Positions 36,757 to 49,370 of a stretch of DNA of 64,000 nt are shown in pieces (the stretch's first letter is position 1; each line of letters opens with the position of its first letter). The stretch comes from Gnetum montanum (Eukaryota; Streptophyta; Gnetopsida; Gnetales; Gnetaceae). Position numbers and translations under genes: made by a program. The notes below the pieces were generated by a model. It saw nothing but the letters and a program-made list of their open reading frames with translations, was not told the origin of the DNA and did not search any database. Location: contig MNCI01005969.1 of assembly GCA_015680685.1 (NCBI GenBank), forward strand, positions 2,697 through 66,696, given 5' to 3'.

Positions 36757-38546
36757 GACATGAAATTTTGCTATGATATGTTGTGGTATTGTCCTCATGG
36801 AGTGAGTGTGACTATTATGTGTAGATATTTGGGGTTATGTTATATTTGCTTTGAATATGTTATGTTTGTGAGATATGATAACTTAACCTAGCATGGATTT
36901 GTACATGTCTTAGCAACAATGCTTGTAGTAGTCATTGATGGATGGTGCTAGCATAAGTGTGTGGATTAGTTAGTGATGAGGCACCCTAGAGGTAGTTATG
37001 GATTGACCCCCACCATGATGTATCAATGAGGCTTCTATCTTAGACTTCATCCAGAGAATGGGAGAGTGTAGTTGTGTTTGTCCCTATGATCCATAGGTGG
37101 CATAGGTGTGTACGTCTCTATAGCCAATCCTCTAGAAGACCAGTCTCTAAGTTTTCCTAATTTATTTTTAGCAAAGATTTTTTTCAAATTTTTAATCATT
37201 GATATAAAGGTTGATTTTGCTAGAAAGACTCTTCTGCTTTTGGATTCTGCGTAACTTGGTATTTTCAAAAATTATACTTCTTTTGTGAAGGAGGAAAATT
37301 ATATATAAAGTCCATTGAAAACGTCTCGCCCCAGCGTTGCAAAATTTCATGCTTAAGAAACGCAGTAGCTTGGCAGGATTTTAAGCTTAAGAAAGGAAAC
37401 GTACCCTGAAAACCCAAATTTTTTTTTTTGGTTGTTCCTTGCTCCGTTTTTAATGTTTCATACCCAGTTTTGCCGTGCGCAGTTTACTGCCGTCTCTGAA
37501 AAAGGCACATTTGCATCCGGTGTGGGGCCAGACCAGGAATGTAGAATTTTCTGAAGTTGCTAAAGAATTGGAATTGTTTTTACTTAAATCCGAAGCTTTC
37601 CTATCTTAGCTGCAGAATGAAAATATGGAGCCTGTGAGGAGTCCAAGTTTGTCGTTGAGCACATGAATGGTAATAATGATAACGGCCATGTTCAGTGCTT
37701 CGGGACAGACCACAGATATTCAAGGGACATAACACAGATGAGGAATAGTAACCATAGCATGAGTTGATAACATGCGTTTTGCTACATTAAATGCTATCAA
37801 AGATGCTTATCACAGATGTGATATTGCAATTGAAATTTTGATTGATTTGTTTTAAATTAAGAATACGTTTAATTTTTTAATAGATCAAATAGCTCTTTGG
37901 AAGTCATAAAGCTTTATTTTATTTGATTTGTTTTAAATTTATAGCATAGTTTTTTGACTCTGCCATAAATGGACTAGTTGCAGAGTTAGAAATTGTGCGG
38001 ACCTGAGTTGAGTTGAGTTGAGTGGACACAACTTTTATCGTAATCCTTATTTTTAGAAAGAAATCATTACATTTAGGTATAATTTTTGTGACTCATAAAT
38101 ATAATTGGGCCAGAGGACTTACGGATCCAACATATTTTATGATTATTTAAACACTGATTTATAGCATTAATATTTCTACTGTTCAATAGAGGGAGTTTAC
38201 TAAGATAATAAAATTTCAATTTTGTTAGACAGGACTATAAGCATAGCTGCTAAAAAAGATGTTAGGGTTTTGCTCATCTGCCAACATCTTAAGATCATTA
38301 AGCTTGATTTGTGCATATTGGATAATTTGGAGTAGGGCTATGATATTACAATTGCAACTTTGATTGATTTGTTCTTATTGAGAATACTTTTATTTTTCTT
38401 AATGATATTTTAAAATTTCATAGTATATATTTCTAATATCCAATAATTAGTCTACCCAGGTAATAAAATTTCAGTGTCATCCTCAACCTCTTGTAAGACC
38501 ATTGAGCCTAGTTTGTTCCTATGGGCAGCAAGCAGCAAGTCTCTGG
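36757..38546. other. Unassigned stretch
   Basis: A minus-strand open frame at 37268-37047 (73 codons, with KSTFISMIKNLKKIFAKNKL) has a plausible residue mix but no recognised family. A GC-richer patch at 37310-37640 could be a former promoter or exon. Nothing firm. Confidence 0.35.
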
Positions 38547-40101
38547 TACATGGAAATGGAGAAACCCAACAATATGTATATGATGGTACATGGAAACTAT
38601 GTTGCCAGAAACGCAACGGATTCATAACGTTTCGTGTTTTTCGTTGCGGAAACGGGATCCCGTTTCAAAGCGCCGTTTCTCATGAACAGTAACCGTCATT
38701 TGTTAGGCGAAACGTTTCTGGGCAGACTGAAACGTTTCTTTCACGTTTCGTTGCGTTTTTGACAGGTTTCATTTCCTTTGATTTTATTTTTTGATTTTAT
38801 TCTCAACAACTTCACGAACTAAATTTAGGACACGTGTAAATACACTTAGACTATATATTGGGACCTTATCTAATTATTTCAAGGTTCCACACCTCAATAT
38901 AATTAATGTTTTTGTTATTTTTGGCAGCTCTTCCTTAAACAGGATTACAAAGAAATGTTTGATTAGAAGAATATGTTCGGCCTCAGTGACGTGAGTCATT
39001 TAATTTTGAAATTGATGTTTTTAATTATGTTCATTGAAACCTTTGAGACCTTTTAGATTTAGCAGACCAGTTTAAAATTCCTTCAATTTTTCTTTTAATA
39101 AGTCGGTCCTGGCTCAATTTTAACATCCAGATTGACCTTTTCCTGACCCTGTTTTTCGTCCTGCAACACGGGAAACTTCCCTTACAATTTTGCAAACTCG
39201 GAACTGCGCCCCAAGTATATTTTAATCCTGAGTGCTTAAAACAGAAGTTCTTACTTAGGAAATTAACATCTAAAACAAATCATATGATATTATGATGGAC
39301 AATTTTTTTTAAAAGTAAAGCCCTCATCTGTATATGACTGAAATATGAAATTATAAATGATTAAAGTTCCTAAAAGAAAGGAATTAGGATTTCCTTCCCT
39401 GGGTATCACGGCAACCGAAGAAGTGGTTAAGACGCAAAATTATGACGTTTCGCCTGTGTTTTGTTTACAATAAACCACGTAGTTGGGTTTTGTATTACAC
39501 GACTGAATATTTTACAGTGCCTTTCTGAATTTTATCAATTTCTGAATATGAAGTTTTTGTGCTTCCAGATCGACACCATCAACTGATAAAGATTAAAACA
39601 TCAAATCAGCGTAACGAATGCAGAAAATTTCACACAAAAGGAAACTTCCGAGGGCAATCAAATTACGAAAGTCCACGCCTAAATTGAGCAAAATTGTTCT
39701 TAATATATATTTTTGTTTTTTTATTAATTTGTTTTTAAAAATATTTATTTTTTAAATAAATTATTTTACAATCTATGGGTAATTGTTCTTAGATACCAAT
39801 AAATACAAATATTGTAAATTTATATATATAAAAATCATTATATTGTATTGCATTTTAAATTGTTGTTCTATGAACAAAGAAATATACACATAATTTTATT
39901 AAAGTTACTAAGGTTCTATATTTAAAGCTCGTTTCTTTTTCGCAACGTGATTTTTTGCCGTTTCCGTTGAGTTGCCGTTGCCGTCACGTTGCGCCGTTCC
40001 CGTTTCCGGCCACTATGCATGGAAATGGAAATGGAGAAACCCAACAATATGTATATGATGGTACATGGAAATGGAGAAACCCAAAAATATGTATATGATG
40101 G
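38547..40101. repeat. 40-bp tandem repeat, split by a transposon
   Basis: Unit tacatggaaatggagaaacc plus caacaatatgtatatgatgg. Copy one is 38547-38586, copy two starts at 38587, is cut at 38596 and resumes after 40018, copy three is 40062-40101. Removing the insertion and one 8-bp target copy restores a near-regular three-unit array. Confidence 0.9.
38597..40017. mobile_element. Non-autonomous hAT element with 8-bp target duplication
   Basis: CATGGAAA stands on both sides (38589-38596 and 40018-40025), an 8-bp duplication as made by hAT transposases. The ends are imperfect inverted repeats: CTATGTTGCCAGAAACG on the left and CATAGTGGCCGGAAACG (complement) on the right, 12 of 17 identical. Both subterminal regions (about 38605-38760 and 39930-40010) are crowded with GAAACG/CGTTTC motifs, likely transposase binding sites. 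The 1.4-kb interior has no transposase. It could have been moved by a hAT transposase related to, but not necessarily the same as, the one at 14050-16620. Confidence 0.85.
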
Positions 40102-40211
40102 TGTAAGCACTTGAAGGTAGTATGGGTGCATTATGCGGTTTTGTGCGATTTTGTAGAATAAACAGTGTAACAATGTGTTGCACATGAAAAATTTCAAAGG
40201 GTACAATAGAG

Positions 40212-40294
40212 NNNNNNNNNNNNNNNNNNNNNNNNNNNNNNNNNNNNNNNNNNNNNNNNNNNNNNNNNNNNNNNNNNNNNNNNNNNNNNNNNNN
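40212..40294. other. Assembly gap (83 N)
   Basis: Run of N. The sequence on each side shows no shared repeat, so the cause of the gap is not evident. Confidence 0.99.
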
Positions 40295-40660
40295 ATATTT
40301 AAATTATAACATTAAATCTCATGGATTTACCATTAATATAAATATTTTTTCCATTAGAAAATTTCATGCTCATTGTCTTTAATCAGTTGCAGATTGTTCG
40401 GCTGTTCACTGAGCTCGCGGTTTCTTTCCTTCCTTGGGCCACCCACTCTGTAAAGATATTGGCAGGAACTAATTTAATAGAAATTTTTATGACGCTTGTA
40501 CTATCCTCATAAAAGGTGATTAATCTTATAGATATTTAGATAAAAAAGTGTTAAATACTTGCCAGTCAATTCACAACTTGAATTCAAACTACCGGCACCC
40601 TTTTTCCGAGTCACCATCCTTTCATCCAAAGCACCTTTAGCTCCAAACAGTAGATAAGTT

Positions 40661-41050
40661 TTAGCACACAAATGATTGAAACCTCTGTGCACTTGACTTC
40701 AAGTCAATTCCGTAAAGGGCCAGGAATGTGTCTTGCTTGCTTACAGTAATGTCAGGTTGAATAACGATATGTGATGGGGAACCCTTTTCAATAAGGAAGA
40801 CAGCGGGTAAGGGTCCTTCTCCAATAATGAAGATGTGTGACCAGTGCAAATTGTAGAGTCGTAGTATGGAGATAGGGTGTGAGGGTCCTTCGCCAATAAT
40901 TAAGATTTGTGACCAGTGCATATTGTAGAGTCGTCGTAGCACTAATTTAAGAGTTATCTCCTCTTCTCTGTCATCGAAACGTCTACGGTTTTTGTACTCA
41001 AATATCTCTATATTCCGTAACTTTGTCAAGTTGACGCAAATTTTATCCAT
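40661..41050 (-). CDS. Open frame of 129 codons, unknown product
   Basis: Minus strand from the ATG at 41050. The first part is charged (YKNRRRFDDREEEITLKLVL); then a 24-residue unit is repeated in frame: RRLYNMHWSQILIIGEGPSH and RLYNLHWSHIFIIGEGPLPA, from a 72-bp tandem duplication at about 40811-40955. It ends DTFLALYGIDLKSSAQRF. After one frame step the sequence stays open as GFNHLCAKTYLLFGAKGALD and ERMVTRKKGAGSLNSSCELT to a possible donor near 40563, so this may be a broken or spliced gene. I do not recognise the family. No stops in 129 codons is unusual in this window, which argues for a relatively recent coding origin. Confidence 0.4.
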   Translation of the reverse strand: MDKICVNLTKLRNIEIFEYKNRRRFDDREEEITLKLVLRRLYNMHWSQILIIGEGPSHPISILRLYNLHWSHIFIIGEGPLPAVFLIEKGSPSHIVIQPDITVSKQDTFLALYGIDLKSSAQRFQSFVC

Positions 41051-41640
41051 TAGAAAATTTGATTGTTACGTTTGTAATTGACGGTGATAATAGATAATAA
41101 TTAATAATTACACAAAAAATAAGTGTAAAAAGATATTAAGTAGATTTTTTGTATTTTTAACATATATAAAGTTAATGCATAATCTTGTTATGGATAGAGA
41201 ACAGCTTCTAAGTTACTTTTGCATTTTTAGTATTTTACCTAGTTAAAGCATGCAATTTATGGTTCTAAAGATATTGTAAAACATAAATAGGTAAAAATGA
41301 AATTACAATTAAAATTTTATTATTTTTGTAAATATTCTAGATCTACTAAATGATGGAAATATATATGTTATCAGTTTTAAAAACATAATTAAGAAAATTA
41401 TTAAGTATTCTTGGTCACATTTGGAATAATTCAACCAAATTTACAACTATAATATTTCATCTATGTTTAATATGCTCCAATGAAAAACATTGAAAGGAAA
41501 TGTAGCATTTATCTTCAATGCTGTATTATTTTGTGTCATCTAAGTGTTTCAACTCTCAAATAATGAGCACATAAATAATGAGCAAAGTGTGTATAGTAAC
41601 TAATAAGGAATAGGAGCACATAAATAATTTTGGCCGAGAG
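41051..41640. other. AT-rich stretch, no gene seen
   Basis: Nothing recognisable on either strand. Confidence 0.5.
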
Positions 41641-41746
41641 GCCAACTCGTCTCATAGGATAGGGGGGGAGAGGGGAGTGGATTTGTCGCCCTCCATGTTC
41701 TCATAGGATAAGGGGGAGGGGGGAGTGGATTTGTTACCCTCCATGT
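41641..41746. repeat. Two tandem copies of a G-rich 55-bp unit
   Basis: The unit ctcataggataagggggagg plus ggggagtggatttgttaccctccatg appears twice just ahead of the Helitron copy 2 minisatellite. It is not present before copy 1, so it lies outside, or at the very edge of, the shared element. Confidence 0.8.
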
Positions 41747-41747
41747 A

Positions 41748-42590
41748 ACGCACCACGTGCAGGAGAGCCAAAGAGTCATTGCAGGGGAGCCGAATTTGAA
41801 AAGTCAAAAAGCCAAAGAGTTATTGCAAGGGAGCTAAATCTCTATTCGATTGATGCCCCTCGACCCTTGGGCTTCCCATTCGTCTCTTCGTATTTCCTCA
41901 TGTGCATGCACCATGTGCAGGGGAGCCAAAGAGTCACTACAAGGGAGCCGAATCTCTATTCAATTGAGGCCCTTGACCCCCGGACTCCCCATTCATCTTT
42001 TCATATTCTCTCATGTGCATGCACCATGTGTAGGGAAGCCAAAGAGTCATTGCAGGGGAGTTGAATCTTTATTCGATTGCAGGGGAGCCGAATATGAAAA
42101 GTTCAAAAAGCCAAAGACTCATTGCAAGGGAGCTAGATCTCTATTTGATTGACGCCCCCTGACCCTTGGGCTCCCCATTCATCTCTTCGTATTTCCTCAC
42201 ACACATGCACCACATGCAGGGGAGCCAAAGAGTCACTGCAAGGGAGCCGAATCAGAAAAGTCAAAAAACCAAAGAGTCATTGTAAGGGAGCTAAATATCT
42301 ATTCGATTGACACCCCTTGACCCTTGGGCTCCCCATTCGTCTCTTCGTATTTCCTCATGCTCATGCACCATGTGCAGGGGAGCCAAAGAGTCACTGCAGG
42401 GGAGTTGAATCTGTATTCAATTGATGCCCTCGACCCCTAGGCTCCCCATTCATCTTTTCGTATTCTCTCATGTGTATGCACCATGTTCAGGGAAGCCAAA
42501 GAGTCATTGCAGGGGAGCTAAATCTTTATTGAATTGATGCCCTTGACCCCTAGGCTTCCCATTTATTTCTTTGTATTCCCTCACATGTAG
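41748..42590. repeat. Minisatellite at the 5' side of Helitron copy 2 (six units)
   Basis: Six units of about 110-155 bp sharing ggagccaaagagtca, ctctattcgattga, gacccttgggctccc and cgtctcttcgtatttcctca with the array before copy 1. Longer units contain an internal doubling of the gccaaagagtcattgcaagg block. The difference of three against six units shows that the array changed number after the copies separated. Confidence 0.92.
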
Positions 42591-42599
42591 GCCTCGATG

Positions 42600-42810
42600 T
42601 GGGTAACCAATGAATATTTATTATTATAAATGATGGGTAATATTGAATAGTTATTATTATTATAAACAGTGACGGTTACGATTACAGTAATAATGAATAT
42701 TTTTTATTATAAATAGTGGGCAATAATGAATATTTATTATTAATAAAAATGGTGACGGTTATGATCATGGTGATGATTAGGGTGATGATGGTTTTGGTGT
42801 GGTATAATAT
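42600..42810. repeat. AT-rich array before Helitron copy 2
   Basis: Repeats of aatgaatatttattattata and tggtgacggttacgat-like bases, homologous to 19261-19545. Confidence 0.85.
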
Positions 42811-42885
42811 TTATAAATATTGAACTTGGACATTGTCTTACAAGATTAAGAGGTGTAATATTGGAATTTGTGCATTTTTAGAAAC

Positions 42886-45800
42886 ATGGATCCTGGTGCT
42901 ATTCATCCCAATAGAGAAGGCGAAGAACACTCTCTTCAAGATTAGCAACAACAATCATCTACTACAACAAATAATACAATTCATGGAGGTCATGGCAGTG
43001 GGCATGTGTGTGGGCATGGCCGAAGAAGAGGACGACCATGGATTATAGAAACTAAAAATCCAGAATCAATGACTGCAGAGGACAAAAGAATATTTCCAAA
43101 ATGAGAAGCAAAATGACGTGAACGAGAACGAGAACTAATTCTACGAAATTCAGGAGTATGTAATTTATTCATTTTTTAATATTTCAAAACAAATATTTAT
43201 CATAGAAAAATATTTTCATTTTATTTACATACTTACATTGCATATATTTTTTTAGGTTATGCTAAATTCAAATCCCCTCTCATCACTTGGAAATTTATCC
43301 AATGCAATGATCCACATTATTGATACCAATAATGTAAATAATCAAGAAGAAATGCAGGTTGGTGTTTGCCCATACTCAAGTTGGTAAATAGTTTAATTCA
43401 ATTTTTAGTTTAAATTTTGAAACATTTTTTGCAAGACATTTGAAATGCATCTGTGCCTGTTAATTAAGCAACATCTGTTCCAGAAATCACACATGAAGAA
43501 GAACAACAATTGCAAGAAGATCAAGAACAACTACATTATAGTGAGAGTGAGCATCGAAAGAGGCAATGTCGACAAGAAGAAAATTCATTTCATTGAATAA
43601 ATGAAGCTACAGATGTTGCCAATGCACCAACAATGGAAATGCCTTCTTCAGAACCTATTCAGTCTTTCCCAAGATTTCAAAAGGCAAGTATAGAAATTGC
43701 TCAAGCAATACATAATTTTAATACTGTAGTTAGAAGTTTTGCAAATCCACATTCTTGCAATGTATGCAACAAAATGTTTTTTAGCATATTATTGGATTCA
43801 ACCAGAAGTAGAGGACCCACATGCAATAGGTGCATTAAAGAAAAGAAATATAATATTCTTAACAATTTTGGCTGTGAAATCAAATGATTTTCTATTGAAA
43901 ATAACATGGATCCTAGTATTTAACCACCTATCCTAAGCTGTTTAACTGAGGTTGAAGAAATGTTAATTGCAAAAATCAATCCCATTTTACAAGTTACACA
44001 TGCAGTTGGTGGACAGTTCAAGTATAAAGGTCACACAATTAGCTTTGCTCAGGATGTCACACAGATTACTAAAAGACTTCCTCTTAGAATTAAAGACTTC
44101 CCTTTTTTGATATTGAGAAGAGTAGATCAAATGGGCACCGAGTATAATTTCATTGTCAACAAGAGACGGGTTTATGAAGCTTTGATTTTTAAGAAGGCAA
44201 ATGATCCATACTATTGAGATGTCGAGATCGATATGCATGCATTAGATGATGTTGCTGATACCGATGATGTTAACATCTTCCATAACATTCCTTATATTCC
44301 ATTGTCAGAAAAGGATGGAGAAATGAGATTGCAATTTCAAGGTCCTTTGCTTCAGACAGATGATGAAAACATTATCGATCACACATCATCAGTTGCACAA
44401 CGTGTTGGAATTGTAAGAAAGGAAATTGATTGGATAAAAGTATGGATGCATAATCCATCATTGCATGATTCAAATGTTGCTCAGTGGCCTTCCATGTTTG
44501 ATTCTCCTATTAATGAGTTTAACATGATGGGGTTGTTTACAATGGCATTTCCAAGTCTTTTTCCTAAAGGAAAATGCCATTTTCTTGAGCGTAGAGCTAA
44601 AGAGGTAAAATTGCATGAATATGCAAAACATCTTATTCACTACAAAGATGGTAGATTTGGACATAACAAGTGATTCAGGTAAATATTAATTCTCTATTTT
44701 TTTGTTATTATCATTATTCATAATGTTTTTTATGACATTTAAGCAACGATGTGTCATTTATTTGTAGGTTTTATATCTATAATATCATTAGGAGGAGACA
44801 AGCAGTGGAATCTACTGTGGTATTTTTTTTTAAATATTGTTGATACACTCGTAACTATTGAAGAACTACGAGAACAATTGAATAATGCTCTATCACATGT
44901 CATTGTTGATAATTTAATGCGATATGGTACATCCATTTATGGTACATCGTCTTATTGGAGAAAATGTAAAGCAAAGCTAACTAACATGGTGAATTAATTG
45001 GGAACACCTACTATCTCTTTTTAGTGCAGCAAATCTCTATTGGCCTAAGTTGCATAATATGATGTAAGGAGATCCACCTGAGAACTCATCTGAACATAAA
45101 CGTTGGAGGCAAAGTAATATCATAGAAAATCTACATATAGTTGCAGAGTTTGTGCATCATCGTCACATTGTCTTTCTTAAAAAAATTTTGATGAATGAGT
45201 TCCATGTTGTTGACTATTGGACATAATATGAGTGGCAACATTGCGGATCTCCACATGTGCATGGTTTCCTATGGATACAGGGTTCTCCAAAGGTAGATGA
45301 GCTCAAACATAATGATCCTCACGTCATGTGTAGGGCAAAGGAATTTTTTGATTCAATTACAAATGCATGGAATCCAAGATTTACAGTAAATGGACATCCA
45401 AATAATGTAAGTTCTCATTTATCTTTTCTATTCTTTACACAAAGTTTTTTTGGTGATATTTCTTAGAATAAAGAGATATTAATTTCTCCATTGTTACTTC
45501 TTTCAATTTGTCTTCTCACTTAGGCTTTACGTGTAAATATGTTACGTCATCCATGTGAGTTGATTGCTGAACAACTACAATGTATGGATTTGGAAACTGA
45601 TTATGCTGATTTGCTTAATGTTGTTCAAAGACATACTATATGCAAACCCAGTGCATGCTTACGAAAACGTAATGACAAAAAAGTTTGCAGGTGCCACCTT
45701 ATAATCAAAATGTTGTATCATTACTATTTCCTCACCATTGCATTCATTTTTATTAGCAAGTAAAATTTAATTTATCATGGGAAAAAATATATAGACATTT

Positions 45801-48300
45801 AAATTTTGTATTTTTCAATTAGGTACAATGTTCCTGGGTTGTTATCTTTAGAATCAACTCTTCATAGAGATCTAGAAAATAATAATGAGATTACTTATGT
45901 TTCTCAAAGAAATGATTCAAGGCTTAATGTTCATAACAGAATGATGCTTCAGACATGGAGGGCAAATACAGATTTTCAGCTAGTAATGTCATGATATGTT
46001 GTCATAAAATATATTGCAAAATATGCAGCTAAAATAGAGAAGAAATCACAATCTTTTCATGACATGTTATTGCAAATTTCTGAGTCAAGGGATCCTCATG
46101 AAGATGCTCTATCAATCTATAGAAGGCTCATGATGGATGCTGCTGTAGATAGAGACATTGGTTCTATGGAGGTTTGTCACATGTTGTATGAGCTTCCTTT
46201 GGTAAAATATAGTCATGTTTTCCACACACTTAATGTTTCTCAACAAGTGTACAAAACAGTTCAAATTAATTTAGATGAAACTGATAAAGCTAAAAACTAC
46301 ACAGCTCTTATTAATATGTATTAGAAACGTCCGCTTTCAATGGAGGGTGTCTCATTGCTGCAAGCTTTGAAAGAGTTTAATTGCAACATAAACAATAAGT
46401 CCAATCCAAATTGGAATCTATGTCACCCAGAGCCAGATGCTGTTGTTAAATATTATCCCAAATTTCTGATCCCACCAAAGCAAGGAGAACAAAAATGGAT
46501 TGAATATTGTTGGGCTATGTTGTTGTTACATTATCCATTTAGAGATGTGAAGCAAGATCTTGGTTCTAATGATGAGGATATTGAAATGAAGTGGTTGTCT
46601 TTTCAACATCTATATGTAGCATCGGAGATTAATACTGAAGAAGAATTCCAACAAGCTTTGGAGGAAGAAAGACAATTTGTAGACGTAACTCCCCAAGTGC
46701 AAGATCATGAGGAATATGATTTTGAAATCCTCAACCATCATCTCTTATCAACAGGTCATTTTCAGAGAACAGAAGTGGAGATGCTTGGGCTACGAGATGT
46801 TGATAGAATGCATAACTAAACATTATAATATCCAGAAGAGGATGTTGCAAAATTTGCTACAATTTTTATTGCTAGCAATAAATCATCTTGGTCGATGATT
46901 GTTATTGATTGTGACTATAGTGCCTACGATTCTGATAAGCTGGGTGTAAAGCAAAAGAAGTGCTACAATAAAATTATAGGCCACATGATGTTTTCACAGT
47001 TAATAGATGAAGTTGTTTCCCCTTTAAGAATGATTATCCAAGGAATAGCTGGTATGGGAAAGTCATTTCTCATAAGCGTCCTTTGTAATGTTCTCATGAA
47101 ATACTGCAATGAAAAACATAATGTTTTACTTGTAATGGCACCCATAGGAGTTGCAACATTTAACTTTAATGCAACAACCATTCATTCTAGTTTGAACATT
47201 GGAATAGGTGCCTACAAAGAACTCTCTTCATCTGCAAAGATAAGTATGCAACATCGACTATCACAGGTAAGATATATAGTAATTGATGAAATGAGTTTTG
47301 TGGGAGGAAGATTATTACAAGACATTGATAGATGACTAAGAGAAATTTTTCTAGAACATCACAATGAATTTTTTGAAGAAAGATTAGTTATATTGATAGG
47401 TGATTTGGGTCAGCTTCCTCCTGTGCTTGATGTTGTGCCTTATGCATCCAAAAATCCAAATATTATAGGGGTTTGGGAATCATTTGATACATTTGTTGTT
47501 TTAGATGCAATTTTTCGTTAGTCTAGAAATGATCCTCAACAACAAAGATTCAAGGAAGTATTAATGCATATCAGAGAAGGAAAAAGCCATGATAAAGATT
47601 ATAATTTATTGGCTACTTGAATGAATCTTCCATCCACTTCGAGTGGATTAGATGATTTTGAAGAATCAATGTACTTATATGATAGAAAGGATAAAGTCCA
47701 TTCACACAATAAGAAGATGTTGCAAACAATGCAGAGACTTGTTGCATTGTGTGTAGCAGATAGAGATCCCCGTGGATTCAAAATCTCAGATGATGATAGT
47801 AATGATATAGAGTGATCTTTGCTTATATGTGAAGGTGCAAGGGTAATGCTCACCATTAACCTTTGGCCAGAAGCTGGATTGGTGAATGGTGCACTTGGAA
47901 AAATTCATAGTATTATGTATCCTCAAGGTAAACAGCCACCTGCATTACCATTGTATGTTATTGTTGATTTTGACTCCTATATTGGATGTGCATTTGATAA
48001 TGGTAATCCTCATCATGTGCCAATTATACATGTGGTATGAGGACCATCTCGTTAGATATCGTTACAGTTGGCATGGGCCATGACTATTCATAAATCTCAA
48101 GGAATGACACTAGATAAAGCTACTATTGACATTGGTTTAAGAGAAGTTATGGGTCTAACATTTGTTGCATTATCTAGAGTCAAGACCATTGATTCTTTGT
48201 AGGTTCATCCTTCTTTCTCTATGCAAAGATACAGAAAGATTTCAAATGCTAAACATCTCCAAAGTAGAATTGCATAGGAAGTTTGTTTTGCGTAATTGGA
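42886..48300 (+). pseudogene. Helitron Rep-helicase gene, copy 2 (better preserved)
   Basis: Start at the ATG at 42886 (MDPGAIHPNREGEEHSLQD), followed by a basic RRRGRPW segment like an AT-hook. Then a Cys-rich region near 43755-43870 (CNVC, CNRC), RVDQMGTEYNFIVNKR near 44130, EIDWIKVWMHNPSLHDSN near 44430, the Rep motif GSPHVHGFLWIQ at 45245-45280, the catalytic tyrosine motif KYIAKYAAK near 46008-46032, and a PIF1-type helicase: Walker A GIAGMGKSFLI near 47045, Walker B VIDEMSFVGG near 47280, GDLGQLPP near 47400, motif VI TFVALSRVK near 48165. Five introns are seen: 43156-43255, 43358-43435, 44679-44767, 45407-45523 and 45691-45822; each has GT/AG ends, and the last three keep codon phase across the joint. 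In-frame stops remain (for example at 43885, 44217, 45994, 47334, 47520), so it is dead as it stands. Confidence 0.92.
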
Positions 48301-49369
48301 GGATTAGGCATATTGAGTTCATAGTTATCGTTGTATTTTTCCTTTTGCTCAATGCTATTATATAGCTCTGTAATGTTTGTTGCAATAATTGTGCAATGTA
48401 TTCCTTCATCAACATATACAAAATATATAAACTTTTATTTTAACCAATTTATGTTTACTAGTATATATTATTTGAAATGCAAATAGTGATGATAACTTAA
48501 AAAATAAAAAAAATAATTAAATTCTACTCATAGCCCATGAAATCACTCCATAAGAGAACTTACAGGTCTAACGTGTGTTGCATTATTTGGAGTCAAGACT
48601 ATTGATTCTTTAAAGATTCATCCTTCTTTCTCTGTGCAAAGATAAAGATAGATTTCAAATGCTAAACATTTCCAAAGTAGAATTGTATAGGAAATTTGTT
48701 TTGCACAATTGGAGGATTAGGCATATTGAGTTCACAGTTATCATTGTATTTTGCCTTTTGCTCAATGCTATTATACAACTCTGTAATGTTTGTTGTAGTA
48801 ATTGCGCAATGTATTCCTTCATCAACATATACGAAATATATAAAATTTTATTTTAACCAATTTATGTTTACCAGTATATATTATTTGAAATGCAAATAGT
48901 AATGATAACTTAAAAAATAAAAAATAAATAAATTCTAATCATAGCCCACGAAATTGCTACATAAGAGAACTTATGGGTCTAACGTTTGTTGCATTATCTG
49001 GAGTTAAGACCATTGATTCTTTAAAAATTCATCCTGTTCTCTTTGTGCAAAAATATAGAAAGATTTTAGATGCTAAACATCTACAAAGTAGAATTGCATA
49101 GGAAGTTTATTTTGCCCAATTGAAGGATTAGACATATTGAGTTCATAGTTATCATTGTATTTTGCCTTTTGCTCAATGCTATTATACAACTCTGTAATGT
49201 TTGTTGTAATAATTGTGCAATGTATTCCTTCATCAACATATACAAAATATATAAACCTTTATTTTAACCAATTTATGTTTACCAGTATATATTATTTGGA
49301 ATGCAATAGTGATGATAACTTAAAAAAAATAATTAAATTCTACTCATAGCCCACGAAACCGCTCCAGTA
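48138..49369 (+). repeat. Three tandem copies of the Helitron 3' terminal unit (about 410 bp each)
   Basis: Units start at about 48138, 48551 and 48962 at the bases taagagaa.tta..ggtctaac, inside the last helicase motif. Each unit runs through gattcatccttctttctctg, ggaggattaggcatattgag and ctctgtaatgtttgttg to ttaaattctactcatagccc. Unit 1 is the true gene end; units 2 and 3 are partial duplicates that carry the helicase C-terminus and tail only. Confidence 0.95.
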
Positions 49370-49370
49370 T

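Noticed and set aside
42833-43048. Plus-strand open frame starting MSYKIKRCNIGIC before Helitron copy 2
   Set aside because: The frame starting at 42886 fits better because it continues across the intron into conserved blocks and reads an AT-hook-like segment.
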